This document shows, piece after piece, positions 1 to 10,087 of a DNA stretch of 64,000 nt (the first letter of the stretch is position 1; each line of letters opens with the position of its first letter). This DNA is from Megalonaias nervosa (lineage: Eukaryota > Mollusca > Bivalvia > Unionida > Unionidae), in the NCBI GenBank assembly GCA_016617855.1, contig JAECUM010009489.1:27634-91633 (forward strand), given 5' to 3'. The notes beneath the pieces were generated by a model. It had not been told where the DNA came from and ran no database searches. It saw only the letters and a list, made by a program, of their open reading frames with translations. The translations under genes were made by a program, and so were the position numbers.

Positions 1-479
1 CAAGAGAAAAATTTGGCCTGCACCTATTGGATATATCCTAATCTCTCTTCACCGACACACAATATAACCTGTTGCTTAACAGGGTTAAACAATAACATGG
101 CTTCACATTGCAGTGGATTGTGTTTACACAGCATTCTTTAGGAAATCCAGAAGTTCTTGAATGGATGGCTTGGGGATATATGTAGGATTTGCATAATAAC
201 TATGTGCTTTTGTGATTGTGAGCTCTAAGATGATGAGGTAACAGTTCTTAGATGGCCTTGTGTAGTTTGCTATAAATTACTGGAATGTTCTGATCAATAG
301 GTGGGATCAAAGTGAGAATATTTGACTGTTATAAGCAAATATTTTGAAGAACTTTATTGAAAGGGACACATGGTAGATTTGGAGAACTGGAGTTTGGTTG
401 TTATTTTGGTGTAAAATCTGGACTTATTGATTTTGCATTTTATTCTTCAGTTGTTTTAAACATAAAAGTTTGCATACTT
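1..479. other. no gene recognised
   Basis: AT-rich non-coding sequence. No convincing exon, RNA gene or transposon signature was seen on either strand. Confidence 0.5.
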
Positions 480-672
480 TTATTATACATGTAATATACA
501 GTGGTATAAATTTATTATATACCTTCATTATACATTGAAACTTCACTGGTATAAATCATATATCTTAATTATACATGCAATATACAGAGGTATAAATTTA
601 TTATATAACTTAATTATACATATAATATATAGTGGTATAAATTTATTATGTAGCTTCATTAGGCTTATAATA
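480..672. repeat. AT-rich tandem repeat, ~44-bp unit, about 4 copies
   Basis: A degenerate unit containing GGTATAAATTTATTATAT recurs at about 502, 547, 589 and 634, so the period is 42-46 bp. The only open frame over it, on the minus strand, is a product of the repeat and is not treated as a gene. Confidence 0.75.
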
Positions 673-907
673 TTGTACATGATTACAAGTATATAGTTTG
701 AACATACATGTGTACACTGGTTGGGAATTTCAGGCTTTTGAAAGGGTACAGTTTGATTTGGAAAGAGTTTTGTAAACACTTATTTTTGTTTCGATAACTC
801 TCATGGAGACACTTGTTCATTGTTATTACAAGAGCAGTAGCTTTTATTTAGCTTAAATATATTTATTGTCTATTATATGAATTTGATAATACCTTGTGTA
901 ATGATTA

Positions 908-1455
908 CTGAATTCAGAGTGGCACAAGAGTTTCAAACAATCTATTTTGACACCCCTAATGTGTAACAGTTACTGAATTAATAGTGGCACAAGAGTTTCA
1001 GAGAATCTGCTAGACACCCCTAATGTCTAACAATTACTGAATTCAGAGTGGCACAAGAGTTTCAAAGAATCTGCTAGACAACCCTAATGTGTAACAATTA
1101 CTGAATTCAGAGTGGCACAAGAGTTTCAAAGAATCTGCTAGACACCCCTAATGTCTAACAATTACTGAATTAAGAGTGGCACAAGAGTTTCAGAGAATCT
1201 GCTAGACACCCCTAATGTCTAACAATTACTGAATTCAGAATGGCACAAGAGTTTCAAAGAATCTGCTAGACACCCTAATGTCTAACAATTACTGAATTCT
1301 ATGTGGCACAGGAGTTTTAAAGAATTTGCTGGACATCCCAAGGTGTAACAGTTGCTGAATTCAGAGTGAGTTTCAAATAATCTGCTGGACACACTAGTGT
1401 CTAACAGTTACTGAATTCACTGTGACACAAGAGTTTGAAAGAATCTGCTAGACAC
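908..1455. repeat. 64-bp minisatellite, about 9 copies
   Basis: The unit starts CTGAATTCAGAGTGGCACAA and recurs at 908, 973, 1037, 1101, 1165, 1229, 1292, 1355 and 1411. The central copies are almost identical and exactly 64 bp apart. The last copies are diverged and shortened (63, 63 and 56 bp), the usual edge decay of a minisatellite. Confidence 0.95.
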
Positions 1456-2089
1456 CTGAAGGATTATACTTGAATCCTCACCAGTAACCTGACAGAAGTT
1501 TGGCTGATTGTGGAAGAAAAGCACAAGAAAGTGAAACGTGCTCATTGTGCAATTATTACCACATCTGGCAGCTTTCTTTCCAGTTCAGTAATTATACTAA
1601 CTAAAATTGGAGATAGATTATTGCCATGCTTACTGAAAGTAATAAGCAGTACTGATGATCAGGATGAAAGGAAAGTTTGCAAAATTAAGGAGCCAGGATA
1701 GCATTGTGAGTACTATTTGAGTATATTTCTTTTAGCATTGTGAGTACTATTTGAGTATTTTTTTTAGCATCTTCATGGTTTTGTTAGTATTTACTGAGTA
1801 ACAGGAATGAAACTCTTTGATTACTATATAATTATGAAATCTAGTTGTAGAAATTGTATAATTGAAATGATTACTGGCCAAAAGTCTAGGTGATGTTAAG
1901 GTAAGGTTCTTTGTCCATTGTCCATGGTGCATAAAAACCACAGGACTAATTTGTTGATTATTTTACAGGGAGTATTCCCATGAAATATCTTCTAATTTTT
2001 CAGTGTCAGTATGTCAGCTGATATGGCCATCATGATCAAAAACTGAAAAAATCTTTAAACTATTTCTTGTCAAAAGAAAAATAAAAAAT
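1456..2089. other. no gene recognised; one short direct duplication
   Basis: A segment of about 36 bp containing GCATTGTGAGTACTATTTGA occurs twice in tandem near 1699 and 1735. A 63-codon open frame at 1510-1701 has no recognisable domain, splice context or Kozak support, and I do not call it a gene. Confidence 0.45.
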
Positions 2090-2560
2090 TTGACCAAATA
2101 TGAGAAAGCCACGCTTCCATCAAATATAACTGCCATTGCTAAACTAGAGGAACCTTTAAATAATTTTCATCTTATAAACCGCTGAATAGAATTTGACCAA
2201 GTTTGACAGAAACATTGTGCTAGAGGGCTTTAGAACTGTACAAATGATTCCAGTACCAGACATTTGATAACAAACATGGCTGCCATTACTAAAAATAGAA
2301 AAATGTTTAATAACTTGTGAAATGCCACTGAACAGAATTTGGCCAAATATGTAGATCAGAGACATCAGATGTGCAATATGCTTCATTGTAGATAGAAAAT
2401 GAAATGATGTTTATGATGATATGCACATGATGTATGGTGACCTTGGTGACTGACAGGATGCAAACTGATGCCAAACATTGCTGCCATTACTAAAAATTTT
2501 AAAATGTTTAATAACTTCTGAAATGCCACAGAACAGAATTTTGCCAAACATGTTCTAATC
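2090..2560. repeat. degenerate ~150-200-bp repeat, 3 copies
   Basis: A block containing TGCCATTACTAAAAAT, then AATGTTTAATAACTT, then GAAATGCCAC and CAGAATTTGGCCAAA recurs around 2130, 2282 and 2482 with substantial divergence. It is non-coding, and its style resembles the degenerate arrays seen at 45-57 kb. Confidence 0.65.
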
Positions 2561-2872
2561 GTATCATAAGTCTGGGGATTGGGAGGACTTGTTTGGGGGG
2601 CAAATTAAGGATTGCAGCAACAAAAATGCTATTATGTAGTGATGTACTCTCGTACTGTAATTACTGCTATTTGGATATATTACTGTATACATCAGCAGAA
2701 AGGAAGCTGATCTGATTTGAATCAATGAATACTTCTACAAATTTGACAAAAACGTCTTCACTTGAAGGCCTTTAGCATACCTAGATAAATGATAATTTGC
2801 TTTTATTAAAGTCACAATTACTAAGAAATAAAACACCATTTACACAACTTTTAGAATAATAAACTGCTTAAT

Positions 2873-3137
2873 TAACAGAATTTGACAGACAGAAGGATCC
2901 TGAGAAAAAGGCTTAACAGAATTTGACAGACAGAAGGAGTCCTGAGAAAAAGGCTTAACAGAATTTGACAGATAGAAGGAGTCCTGAGAAAAAGGCTTAA
3001 CAGAATTTGACAGACAGAAGGAGTCCTGAGAAAAAGGCTTAACAGTATTTGACAGACAGAAGGAGTCCTGAGAAAAAGGCTTAACAGAATTTGGCAGACA
3101 AAAGGAGTCCTGAGAAAAAGGCTTAACAGAATTTGAC
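2873..3137. repeat. 42-bp minisatellite, about 6 copies
   Basis: The unit begins AACAGAATTTGACAGACAGA and continues with AGGAGTCCTGAGAAAAAGGC. Because 42 is a multiple of three and one minus-strand frame lacks stops, the array produces a spurious 93-codon repetitive open frame. I see no gene here. Confidence 0.93.
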
Positions 3138-4835
3138 TTTTGACAGAAAGCATTCAGGCACTGAAGTCATTCTGTATAGGACATATGATGCTGATTTGTT
3201 AATCAGCTATGGCTGAAGATATAAAAGCCAGAGAAACATTAAACAGCTGTTTCATAATTTGCAGTGAACACTTGCAAAGAAAATTTTGGGAGCATACTGA
3301 TCCAGTTTTCTTGTCCATCTGTTTTGCATTTGGCTGTTAGCAAGGGTTTTGGAAATTTCTTACAAATTGTCAAGGAATTGTTGTAATTTATATGCAATAT
3401 TAATGCACAAAGGATCAGATGCATAAGGAATATTCAGAGTTGGTGACATCATCAAAATTCACCCATTGAGCATATATGCCAGTCAGGTCCAAGTTGTTTT
3501 AAAGCATTTCCATAACTATGGATTGAATATATTCATTTTATGTTTAAAACATTGCAGCATCATTGTAATCAATTGGTATTGTGTTTGTTTGGGTCGATTA
3601 CAACAATATCTGGTCAGAGTTGGGGAGTGGAAGTGGGAGAATAATGTGTCAAATTTGCTGTTGGAGTTAGCAGCCGTACTGGAATAAAACATTTTCAGAG
3701 TCTCAGACATTTTGCCAGTCAGCTTCAGGGTTCCTAACAACAGTATTTTAAAGGGTTCAGAAAGTGTGTGGTTAGCAGAGGCTTGCACAGTTTGATATAC
3801 ATGTGTAGTAATAATTTGATTATCAGCGGTACAGGAGCCACTTGTCTTTTTAAATCCCTGCCTGCAAAGTGCATCTAGATAATATACATAGGTAAAGATA
3901 AAATGGTGCATCTGCACAATGCATCTGCAGTCCACTCACACTATATGGTAGGGACAAAACGATTATTCAGTATATTAGTGCATCATTACTTTTTCCATAT
4001 CAAAACCCGTATCAATACAAGAGGTGAAGAATTGAAACAGAACAGTACTAATCCAATAGAGGTTATTTTAATCTTCAGCAGTCATGAGTAATCATTACTT
4101 TTGTCCAGTTGTCATGCAGTGAAATATGTTACATTCAGTTCTGATTGATGGTTATTGTTTGTTCCAGTCCACAGTAAAACAATAACGAAAGGAGTTAAGC
4201 TTCTCACAAAAGTGGTTATTAAATGACCTGTAAAGCACCCAAGTTGTACATGGGGAACAGATTTGGAATGTCTTCTTTTACAGTGATATATGTAATCAGT
4301 GACTGATCATGCTGATGGGATAAAAAAGAAAAACCAATTAGCATAGAATTGGCAAGAGGGCAGATTTCAAATCACACAACTTATAGTCACCTTGTTAATT
4401 TCTGGTATGGGAGTGGGTGTTATCAGTAATTTCATTTTTCGCTGAGAGAAACAAGTGCCTGTGGCCATGGCAGCTGCTTTTTGTATGCAGTAAGTACAGT
4501 ATGATGGATTTGGTTGTTAGTCATCTCCACTCTCAAACTCAGACTTATTCTAGATAAGATTTTCCTTGCAAGAGGAAATGGCACTGTTTCTTCTGTTTGA
4601 AGATAAGACTGTAATGCCTTCTAAATTTAAGTGAAGACATGAATTAAGATGTTTGTTAAGCATTCATGAAGTGCAAAACAGAGCGCATAGTGACCAAGGT
4701 GAGTCCTGCATCTAAACTAATGGAGCAACATGAAATGGCCTAAAGGTTGAATTAAAATCACTGACAACTAACAGGTAGTCTGTTTGAAAGTTTAATTTTT
4801 AATCTTGTCAGGGATGAGAAAGGCATGTGAACAGA
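3138..4835. other. no gene recognised; left flank of the virus-like element
   Basis: Non-coding AT-rich sequence. Open frames of up to 139 codons on the minus strand (3516-3935) have no domain and compositions like translated intron. The sequence touching the element is ...GTGAACAGA at 4827-4835. Confidence 0.5.
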
Positions 4836-5104
4836 AGCAGCAGGGAGGGTGAACCCTACAACTTTTTACAGACCTTATTTTATAAAAATAAAGGTTCCTA
4901 CAGAGGCTGAAAAATAAGGTCAATAATGATAAACCGAACCCTCCTAACAATATTATTACCGTATAGTTTGAAAAAATGGATAATAAATCATTTTAGTTAG
5001 CTCATTTTTGTTACTATTTTTGACATTTTTGTTTTTTGTGTTATAGTGTGTTTAGTTTACTCGGTAGGTCACTCAAAGTTGTAGAGTTCACCCTCCCTGC
5101 TGCT
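4836..5104 (+). repeat. left terminal inverted repeat of the Polinton
   Basis: It begins AGCAGCAGGGAGGGTGAA and is the inverse of 20498-20765. Its two ends are themselves inverted repeats: the outer 28 bp (4836-4863) and the inner 28 bp (5077-5104) are complementary at 27 of 28 positions, so the TIR has a small inverted repeat of its own. The first gene starts 33 bp inside it. Confidence 0.95.
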
Positions 5105-5137
5105 GTAATTTAAACAATTATTATAAATATTATTAAT

Positions 5138-6142
5138 ATGGTTGTCATCGGAGAACCTCATTCAGCTAGATTAGCAAGAGAACGACTAGAAGCAATTAGA
5201 AAATATTTACCTGTTCGTGATGCTGTCAAGCAACAATTACAAGAACGACAAGAATCTCATGTTGAAATTGAGGAGGATACAAAACAATTATTTAAACCTA
5301 TCACTGAGACCACTAAAGGTATTCAACCTGTGTTAGAGAAAACCGCTGAAGAAACTGGAAAAATAGCAAAAAGAACAAAACAGACAAAAAAGATTCTTAG
5401 AGAACTTCCAGCCGAAATAGCTGCTGCAATGCCAGTCCCGGAAATACCTGAAGATGCAGACCAGGTAGAAGAAGGTGCTGAAGCACTAGCCCCTGAACCA
5501 AAATCAACAGTTAAATTGATAGATAAATTTAATGAAGAAACTATTAAGGTAATTAATGAACTTAAAATACAACAATTAGCTAAATTTGCTGTAGATGGTT
5601 TTAGTCTAAGAGATAAATTAATGAAACCTGAATACACTAAAGATATTAAAACCCGTGACCAGTGGCAAAAAATATTATATCGCATGCGCATGAATGTTGA
5701 ACAAACTAGAGTTAATGATCCACTATATCAGGATTATGTTAGTGAAATTAATAAATTAATCAAATTAGAAAAGGAGAAAAAACAAAGTAAAAAACCTTCA
5801 AAACAAACATCACCAAAATCACAAATACCAGTTCTATCTCCTACACCAAAGAAAACAACATCATCGAAACCAAGTGAAGAGGAAGAAGAAGAATTTCAAG
5901 ACGCTCCCGGTGTAATTGGAAGTGGTTTAGGAAGTGGTCTTATTACTTGTCCCAATAATATCCTTGCTGATGTCGATCGATTAGAAATTCTCATCGGAGG
6001 AAAACGAGCTGGTAATAATTCCCCAGAAATTATTAATGAGGCGGCTGATATTTGCAGACGATTATTTACCGGTGGTATCATGGACGTTGATGTTTATCAG
6101 TCTCTTATTAATGAAATTGCCGATGACTACTACAGCGACTGA
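5138..6142 (+). CDS. putative coiled-coil virion protein (function unknown)
   Basis: First gene of the element, 334 aa, starting 33 bp inside the left TIR in the context TATTAATATGG. Residues ~14-110 are rich in E, K, Q and T and look like coiled coil. About 205-255 is a Lys/Ser/Pro-rich linker ending in a run of glutamates. The C-terminal ~279-330 is a compact helical segment with DRLEILIGGKRAGNNSPEI, which I associate with uncharacterised Polinton-type proteins of invertebrates from memory rather than from a search. There is no enzyme motif, signal peptide or membrane segment. The lead position in the + strand virion gene block suggests a structural or scaffold role. It is intact. Function is inferred from context only. 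Confidence 0.75.
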   Translation: MVVIGEPHSARLARERLEAIRKYLPVRDAVKQQLQERQESHVEIEEDTKQLFKPITETTKGIQPVLEKTAEETGKIAKRTKQTKKILRELPAEIAAAMPVPEIPEDADQVEEGAEALAPEPKSTVKLIDKFNEETIKVINELKIQQLAKFAVDGFSLRDKLMKPEYTKDIKTRDQWQKILYRMRMNVEQTRVNDPLYQDYVSEINKLIKLEKEKKQSKKPSKQTSPKSQIPVLSPTPKKTTSSKPSEEEEEEFQDAPGVIGSGLGSGLITCPNNILADVDRLEILIGGKRAGNNSPEIINEAADICRRLFTGGIMDVDVYQSLINEIADDYYSD

Positions 6143-6173
6143 GTATGTAATTAAATATAATTACTATAATAAA

Positions 6174-6593
6174 ATGATCGTACATAGTACTCAACGTGGA
6201 CCAACTATGGTCAGGGTGATAAATTCTCGATTACCAGTATATAAAACAACCTACGGAGATGGACTAGGTGATGTTGTTCAGGGTCTATTTAGAAGGATAG
6301 CCCCAAAAGCAATACCGATCGCAAAGCAACTGGGAATGAAAGCTATTGATGTTGTTCGTGAAAAAGGTATTGGTGCTATGGGTAATCTCGCTGGTAAAGC
6401 ATTTTCAGCGATCAAAGATAGATTAACACAATTAATACGCAGACCTGCTGTCCGACCTCAACCAGTAAAATTACCTAGTACAGAAGTAATGCCTGCAAAT
6501 GTCAGTAAAATAATAAATCAAGTTGCTAATCGAAAACTAGCAGAGTTGGCTGATGTGCCTTTATCAGAAAAAGAAAAAAAATATAACCTCTAG
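6174..6593 (+). CDS. putative core / PX-like virion protein
   Basis: 139 aa. The start ATG at 6174 is chosen because the longer open frame from 6036 overlaps the preceding gene out of frame; this ATG lies 31 bp after that gene's stop in an AT-rich context. The protein is basic. It has a Gly-rich motif YGDGLGDVVQGLFRRIAPKA near residue 26, a second glycine/alanine-rich amphipathic stretch (~60-80), and a Lys/Arg/Pro-rich tail. Small basic Gly/Ala proteins beside the capsid gene match the PX (core or minor virion) class of Polintons and adenovirus core proteins. It is followed by MCP after 69 bp. It is intact. The family link is tentative. Confidence 0.7.
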   Translation: MIVHSTQRGPTMVRVINSRLPVYKTTYGDGLGDVVQGLFRRIAPKAIPIAKQLGMKAIDVVREKGIGAMGNLAGKAFSAIKDRLTQLIRRPAVRPQPVKLPSTEVMPANVSKIINQVANRKLAELADVPLSEKEKKYNL

Positions 6594-6662
6594 TCTGATA
6601 GCAGGAAGTGGTCTCACTTCCCGAAGTAATCTTCGTTTTAGACGATAATAAATATAATAAAG

Positions 6663-8051
6663 ATGTTCAAACGTATATCTGATCCCGCATTTGACATGGA
6701 CGCACCAGTACTTAAAGATGAGTCTGTGCGTGATTATCAATATTATTCTTATGACGCTCGAATTCCAGATCAGCGTGGACGAATTGAATTACAGGTTCAG
6801 GATACAAGTAGATATTTCTTACCCGCTGAAGCATTTATTGAAGTAGAAGGTGAAATTTTAAATATTGCTAATCCTGCAGCACCAGTAGTATATGGAGACG
6901 ATGTTAATGTCGGTTTTGTTAATAATGGTATTATGGCGTTATTTGATAGTGCTACGTACATGATTGATGGTAAAAATATTGAATCAATTCAGAAAGATGT
7001 TGATGTTGCAACAACAATACTTGGTCTTGCTAGATACAGCGACGATTATTCAAGATCAGCTGGTCCATCAATGATGTTTGCAAAGGATACAACTGATTCT
7101 CCAGAGTATCGACAATATGAAATAGGACAACCAAGAAATTTTGCTAGAAACGCCAATGCGGATGTACAAAGTATGATTATTAATGTAGATCCAGATTTCA
7201 ACTTAGGATTTAGATCACGTCGAGCAATGTTGCGTGGTGGAAGAAGGGCATTTTCATGTGTGATTCCACTATCACATATATTTGGATTTTGTAGAAATGT
7301 CAGAAAAGTCATTTTCGGAGCTAAGCATACAGTTGTACTTGTACGAAAAGCAACCGACAACGATGCAATATGGAGACTCGCTGGTGATCCTGGCAAAGTA
7401 ATTCTGACAAAACTTTCATTGTGGATGCCGGTGATGATTCCATCAATAACTGAAGAAGATCGTCTACTCTCTTTTATGAATCAAGGTGGTAAATCAGCAT
7501 TATTGTGGTTAACAATGACCACAGATGCTATCCAGAGTAATATTAATGGTTTATTTACGTGGCAAATAGCATCACAACAAGGTGATTCTGCACCACGATA
7601 TATATTTATTGCATTTCAAGATGCTGCACGGGTGGATGATCAAACACGTAGTATTATGATATTTGATAATCTTGGTGTTTCCGAAGTTTCCTTAAGAATA
7701 AATGGACATCAAGAACCATCCGAGGATATTTTACTGAATTTCGATCAAAATCATGTAGCACATGTATATCACCGTCTAATGATGTTCATGGGACGTGATC
7801 AAAATGTTGATACTGGTTTACAAATATCACAATTGGATTTTACAACCTTATACCCAATTTATTATTTTTCGCTCGAACATTTAGATTTAACCAGACAATC
7901 TGTAGTCGATATACATTTTCGAGCTCGTGTGGCAATAGGAGCTATTGCCAATTACAGAGCAATTGCTGTCATACTCAGCGATAAATCAATATTACTTGAA
8001 GGTGCTGGTGGACGAATGAGAGTCGTTGATGCTCCAGTAGAAAACATGTAA
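6663..8051 (+). CDS. major capsid protein (double jelly roll)
   Basis: 462 aa, intact. This is the hexon-like capsid subunit that would form the icosahedral shell. I recognise the invertebrate Polinton-type MCP from its pattern: an N-terminal beta-rich segment with NNGIMALFDSATYMIDGKNIE (kept here as broken residues ~89-110), then NLGFRSRRAML and IPLSHIFGFCRNVRKVIFG near 180-220, and a C-terminal part with YPIYYFSLEHLDLTRQSV and SDKSILLEGAGGRMRVV (~400-455). Length fits the 450-600 aa of double-jelly-roll capsids. It lies in the virion block between the core-like and pVI-like genes. The start at 6663 follows AATAAATATAATAAAG. No frameshift or stop interrupts it, unlike several neighbours. Confidence 0.88.
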   Translation: MFKRISDPAFDMDAPVLKDESVRDYQYYSYDARIPDQRGRIELQVQDTSRYFLPAEAFIEVEGEILNIANPAAPVVYGDDVNVGFVNNGIMALFDSATYMIDGKNIESIQKDVDVATTILGLARYSDDYSRSAGPSMMFAKDTTDSPEYRQYEIGQPRNFARNANADVQSMIINVDPDFNLGFRSRRAMLRGGRRAFSCVIPLSHIFGFCRNVRKVIFGAKHTVVLVRKATDNDAIWRLAGDPGKVILTKLSLWMPVMIPSITEEDRLLSFMNQGGKSALLWLTMTTDAIQSNINGLFTWQIASQQGDSAPRYIFIAFQDAARVDDQTRSIMIFDNLGVSEVSLRINGHQEPSEDILLNFDQNHVAHVYHRLMMFMGRDQNVDTGLQISQLDFTTLYPIYYFSLEHLDLTRQSVVDIHFRARVAIGAIANYRAIAVILSDKSILLEGAGGRMRVVDAPVENM

Positions 8052-8062
8052 TTAGATTATTT

Positions 8063-8543
8063 ATGAATATTATAATGTCGTATAATAATGTTAGTGTTAG
8101 TTTGACTCCTGGTCAGATTAAAAGGATACAATCAGCATCAAAAAATAATTGTGGATTAAAAATATTGCTAAAGAAAGATCAGATGAGCGGCTCAAATAAA
8201 TTATCTCTTACAGAACGTCAGCTCGGGCATTTCAATGAAGCAAAAAATCAAATAAAGGTATAAAACTTAATCTTTCTGCGGGTGCCATTAAAGATATAAT
8301 TAAGACGGGTGGTATATTTCCACTTCTTGCTGCTATACCAGCATTAATTGCCGCTGCAGCCCCAGCTGTTGCAAAAGCAGCTGCATTAGGTGCTGTTGGA
8401 ACTGCTGCTGGGATGGCATTAAAGAAAGCAACTGGACAAGGAATAAAACGAACACCAAAAAAAAAAAGGGGAGAGGTCTAAGATTACCAGGGACCCCACA
8501 CTGGTACGGAAAAGGCCTAAGATTACCAGGGACAGTTTACTGA
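8063..8543 (+). pseudogene. pVI-like / Ala-rich minor virion protein, two frameshifts
   Basis: A gene read in three frames. It starts at 8063 or, more likely, at the in-frame ATG at 8075 (TATAATG context). The first frame, beginning SYNNVSVSLTPGQIKRIQSA, runs to a stop at 8261-8263. The frame then moves to +1 phase near 8254-8258 (KGIKLNLSAGAI...), giving a strongly hydrophobic Ala-rich segment (roughly 8310-8420) followed by basic residues. A second shift in the A-run at 8458-8467 opens a frame ending at 8541-8543 with a twice-repeated GLRLPG motif. The layout of beta-like N-terminus, hydrophobic Ala-rich middle and short conserved tail recalls adenovirus pVI-like or similar membrane-active minor proteins. 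Both shifts are at homopolymers, so assembly errors are possible. Confidence 0.65.
8479..8530 (+). repeat. direct duplication of a 19-bp coding motif
   Basis: CTAAGATTACCAGGGAC occurs at about 8478 and again at about 8518, 40 bp apart. In the third frame of the pVI-like gene both copies encode GLRLPGT. It may be a duplicated maturation or binding motif. Confidence 0.7.
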
Positions 8544-8551
8544 TATCTCCT

Positions 8552-8965
8552 ATGTCCAATTTTGATTTACTAGATGCTGCTAAAAAATTAAAAATAAAAA
8601 ATTTTAGAGGAGTTTTCATGCGCGATCAATTACCAAAACAGCCAAACAATATTGAAACAGGTATTATTAATCTCGATAAAAATTCTGGTCCAGGCACGCA
8701 TTGGGTCGGATATGCAATTGATCCACGTGGAATTATTTATTTTGATTCATATGGACTAGCTCCACCAAAAGAATTCTTAAAGTATATTAGTTGCTATCAA
8801 AGTATTCCAATATGGTATTCAACATTACCTACACAAACATTAACCGATCCACCAATATGTGGTCGAGAAGTACTTAATGTACTTGATGCTATATCAAAAT
8901 CAACAAAAACCCCCCACAAAGTTGTACATGAATATACTACGACGTCGTATTTAAACAGACATTAG
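8552..8965 (+). CDS. adenain-like maturation cysteine protease
   Basis: 137 aa, starting 8 bp after the pVI-like gene. It belongs to the adenain/Ulp1 (C5/C48) fold used by adenoviruses and Polintons to process virion precursors. The catalytic triad is visible in the family order: His50 in PGTHWVGYAID, Asp65 in IIYFDSYGL, and Cys103 in PPICGREVLNVL, with Gln95 a candidate for the oxyanion-hole residue. The spacing (His-15-Asp-38-Cys) suits a compact protease. It is shorter than adenain (about 204 aa), and the sequence after CG is less hydrophobic than usual, so a C-terminal frameshift at the C-run near 8911 cannot be excluded. Likely substrates are the adjacent pVI-like, core and capsid proteins. 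Confidence 0.88.
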   Translation: MSNFDLLDAAKKLKIKNFRGVFMRDQLPKQPNNIETGIINLDKNSGPGTHWVGYAIDPRGIIYFDSYGLAPPKEFLKYISCYQSIPIWYSTLPTQTLTDPPICGREVLNVLDAISKSTKTPHKVVHEYTTTSYLNRH

Positions 8966-8973
8966 TAAATATA

Positions 8974-10077
8974 ATGGTGGATATTTATGGAAGATCTTCT
9001 CGTGGTAAAGGTCATCAACAAGTTGATTTATCTAAATACGCAACTCTTGATCAATTCAGAAATGAAATTGATGATTTTTTAAATCTCACAAGTGTGGATC
9101 AAAATGAAGTAGTTGTTTTTCAGGATAATCAAGGACGATTAAAAATGAGTAATATACAACTATCAGATGTTCTTATAAGAATTCCAACTGCAGTCGCTGA
9201 TAATATAGTTATTTTTGCCGATCAAGGTAAAATACAAGATTCTGGTACATCACTCAGTAATTATATTAAGAAATCCGGCGATGTATTTACCGGAGACATT
9301 AATATGAATCAGAATAAAATCACCGACATTGGAAATCCAACCGCAGATGCAGACGCCGCAACAAAGAAATATGTTGACGATCAAGAATCTAAGTACGTAT
9401 TGACCAACCGCGGTATAATGCGTGCATTTCTCGACATGAATAATAATGGCATTAATAATCTTAGAACACCAGAATATAATTTTGATGCTGCGACGAAGAA
9501 ATACGTTGATGATAAGGAAATTCCTATTTCAACTTCGTTAAAAACAATCGGTGATGAAATTACTACACTTAGTGCTGAATTTTCTAAACAATTAGAAATG
9601 TTCTTAAATTTTCGTAGAAATGTAAACAAACCCTTTAAAGAATTTTTTGGTGATACACCAACCGTTGACATAAAACTAGCCGACATTAACACGAAACTCA
9701 ATGATATTGCCAGTGGAATACCTAATATTGTTCAAAAAACTAATCTGATTAAAATTCCACACGGACAAATTAAAAATATCGTATACACAGTAGCATCAGG
9801 ACTATCAACATGGACACCACAAAATAATACTATCAAATATACCGCAGAAATTACTGGTATTTACAGGCTGTCCGTATTTAGTGATGAAAGATTTGCTATA
9901 ATTAACAGATATATATTGCGTCATTCAACTGATTCTCTCTCTGGAGTTGTATCTATATTGTTAAGAAAAGATGTTGAAGAAACATTTATACTGAGAATAT
10001 ATGATCAAACAATAAACTCAGAGCCTTATTGGTGGCATATGGAATTTGTGGCTGAAACACCGCAATTAGTCACTTAA
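8974..10077 (+). CDS. fibre-like attachment protein with phage tail-fibre repeats
   Basis: 367 aa, intact, 8 bp after the protease. The N-terminus (~1-95) is globular, with a Gly/Arg/Ser start. Residues ~97-137 and ~142-180 each hold a repeat ending DAATKKYVDD, preceded by GDINMNQNKITDIGNPTADA in the first copy. This is the repeat familiar from phage tail-fibre shafts, where it forms trimeric beta structure. A heptad-like segment (~185-210) follows. The C-terminal ~110 residues are beta-rich, with YTAEITGIYRLSVF, which resembles C1q/TNF-type trimeric heads but is not proof of one. By position and architecture it is a trimeric spike or fibre for host attachment. Its neighbour at 10587 may be the vertex partner. 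Confidence 0.75.
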   Translation: MVDIYGRSSRGKGHQQVDLSKYATLDQFRNEIDDFLNLTSVDQNEVVVFQDNQGRLKMSNIQLSDVLIRIPTAVADNIVIFADQGKIQDSGTSLSNYIKKSGDVFTGDINMNQNKITDIGNPTADADAATKKYVDDQESKYVLTNRGIMRAFLDMNNNGINNLRTPEYNFDAATKKYVDDKEIPISTSLKTIGDEITTLSAEFSKQLEMFLNFRRNVNKPFKEFFGDTPTVDIKLADINTKLNDIASGIPNIVQKTNLIKIPHGQIKNIVYTVASGLSTWTPQNNTIKYTAEITGIYRLSVFSDERFAIINRYILRHSTDSLSGVVSILLRKDVEETFILRIYDQTINSEPYWWHMEFVAETPQLVT

Positions 10078-10087
10078 TATAATAATA

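Noticed and set aside
908..1455. Regular repeats considered as a CRISPR array
   Set aside because: The 64-bp units are contiguous with no unique spacers, the host is a eukaryote, and there are no cas genes. It is a minisatellite. The same holds for the other arrays.
1510..1701. 63-codon open frame as a host exon
   Set aside because: No splice-site context that fits the frame and no recognisable protein.
2872..3153. 93-codon repetitive open frame on the minus strand
   Set aside because: It exists only because the 42-bp repeat is a multiple of three and lacks stops in one frame.
4836..5104. TIR interpreted as a long terminal repeat of a retroelement
   Set aside because: The two ends are inverted, not direct, and the interior lacks RT or gag.
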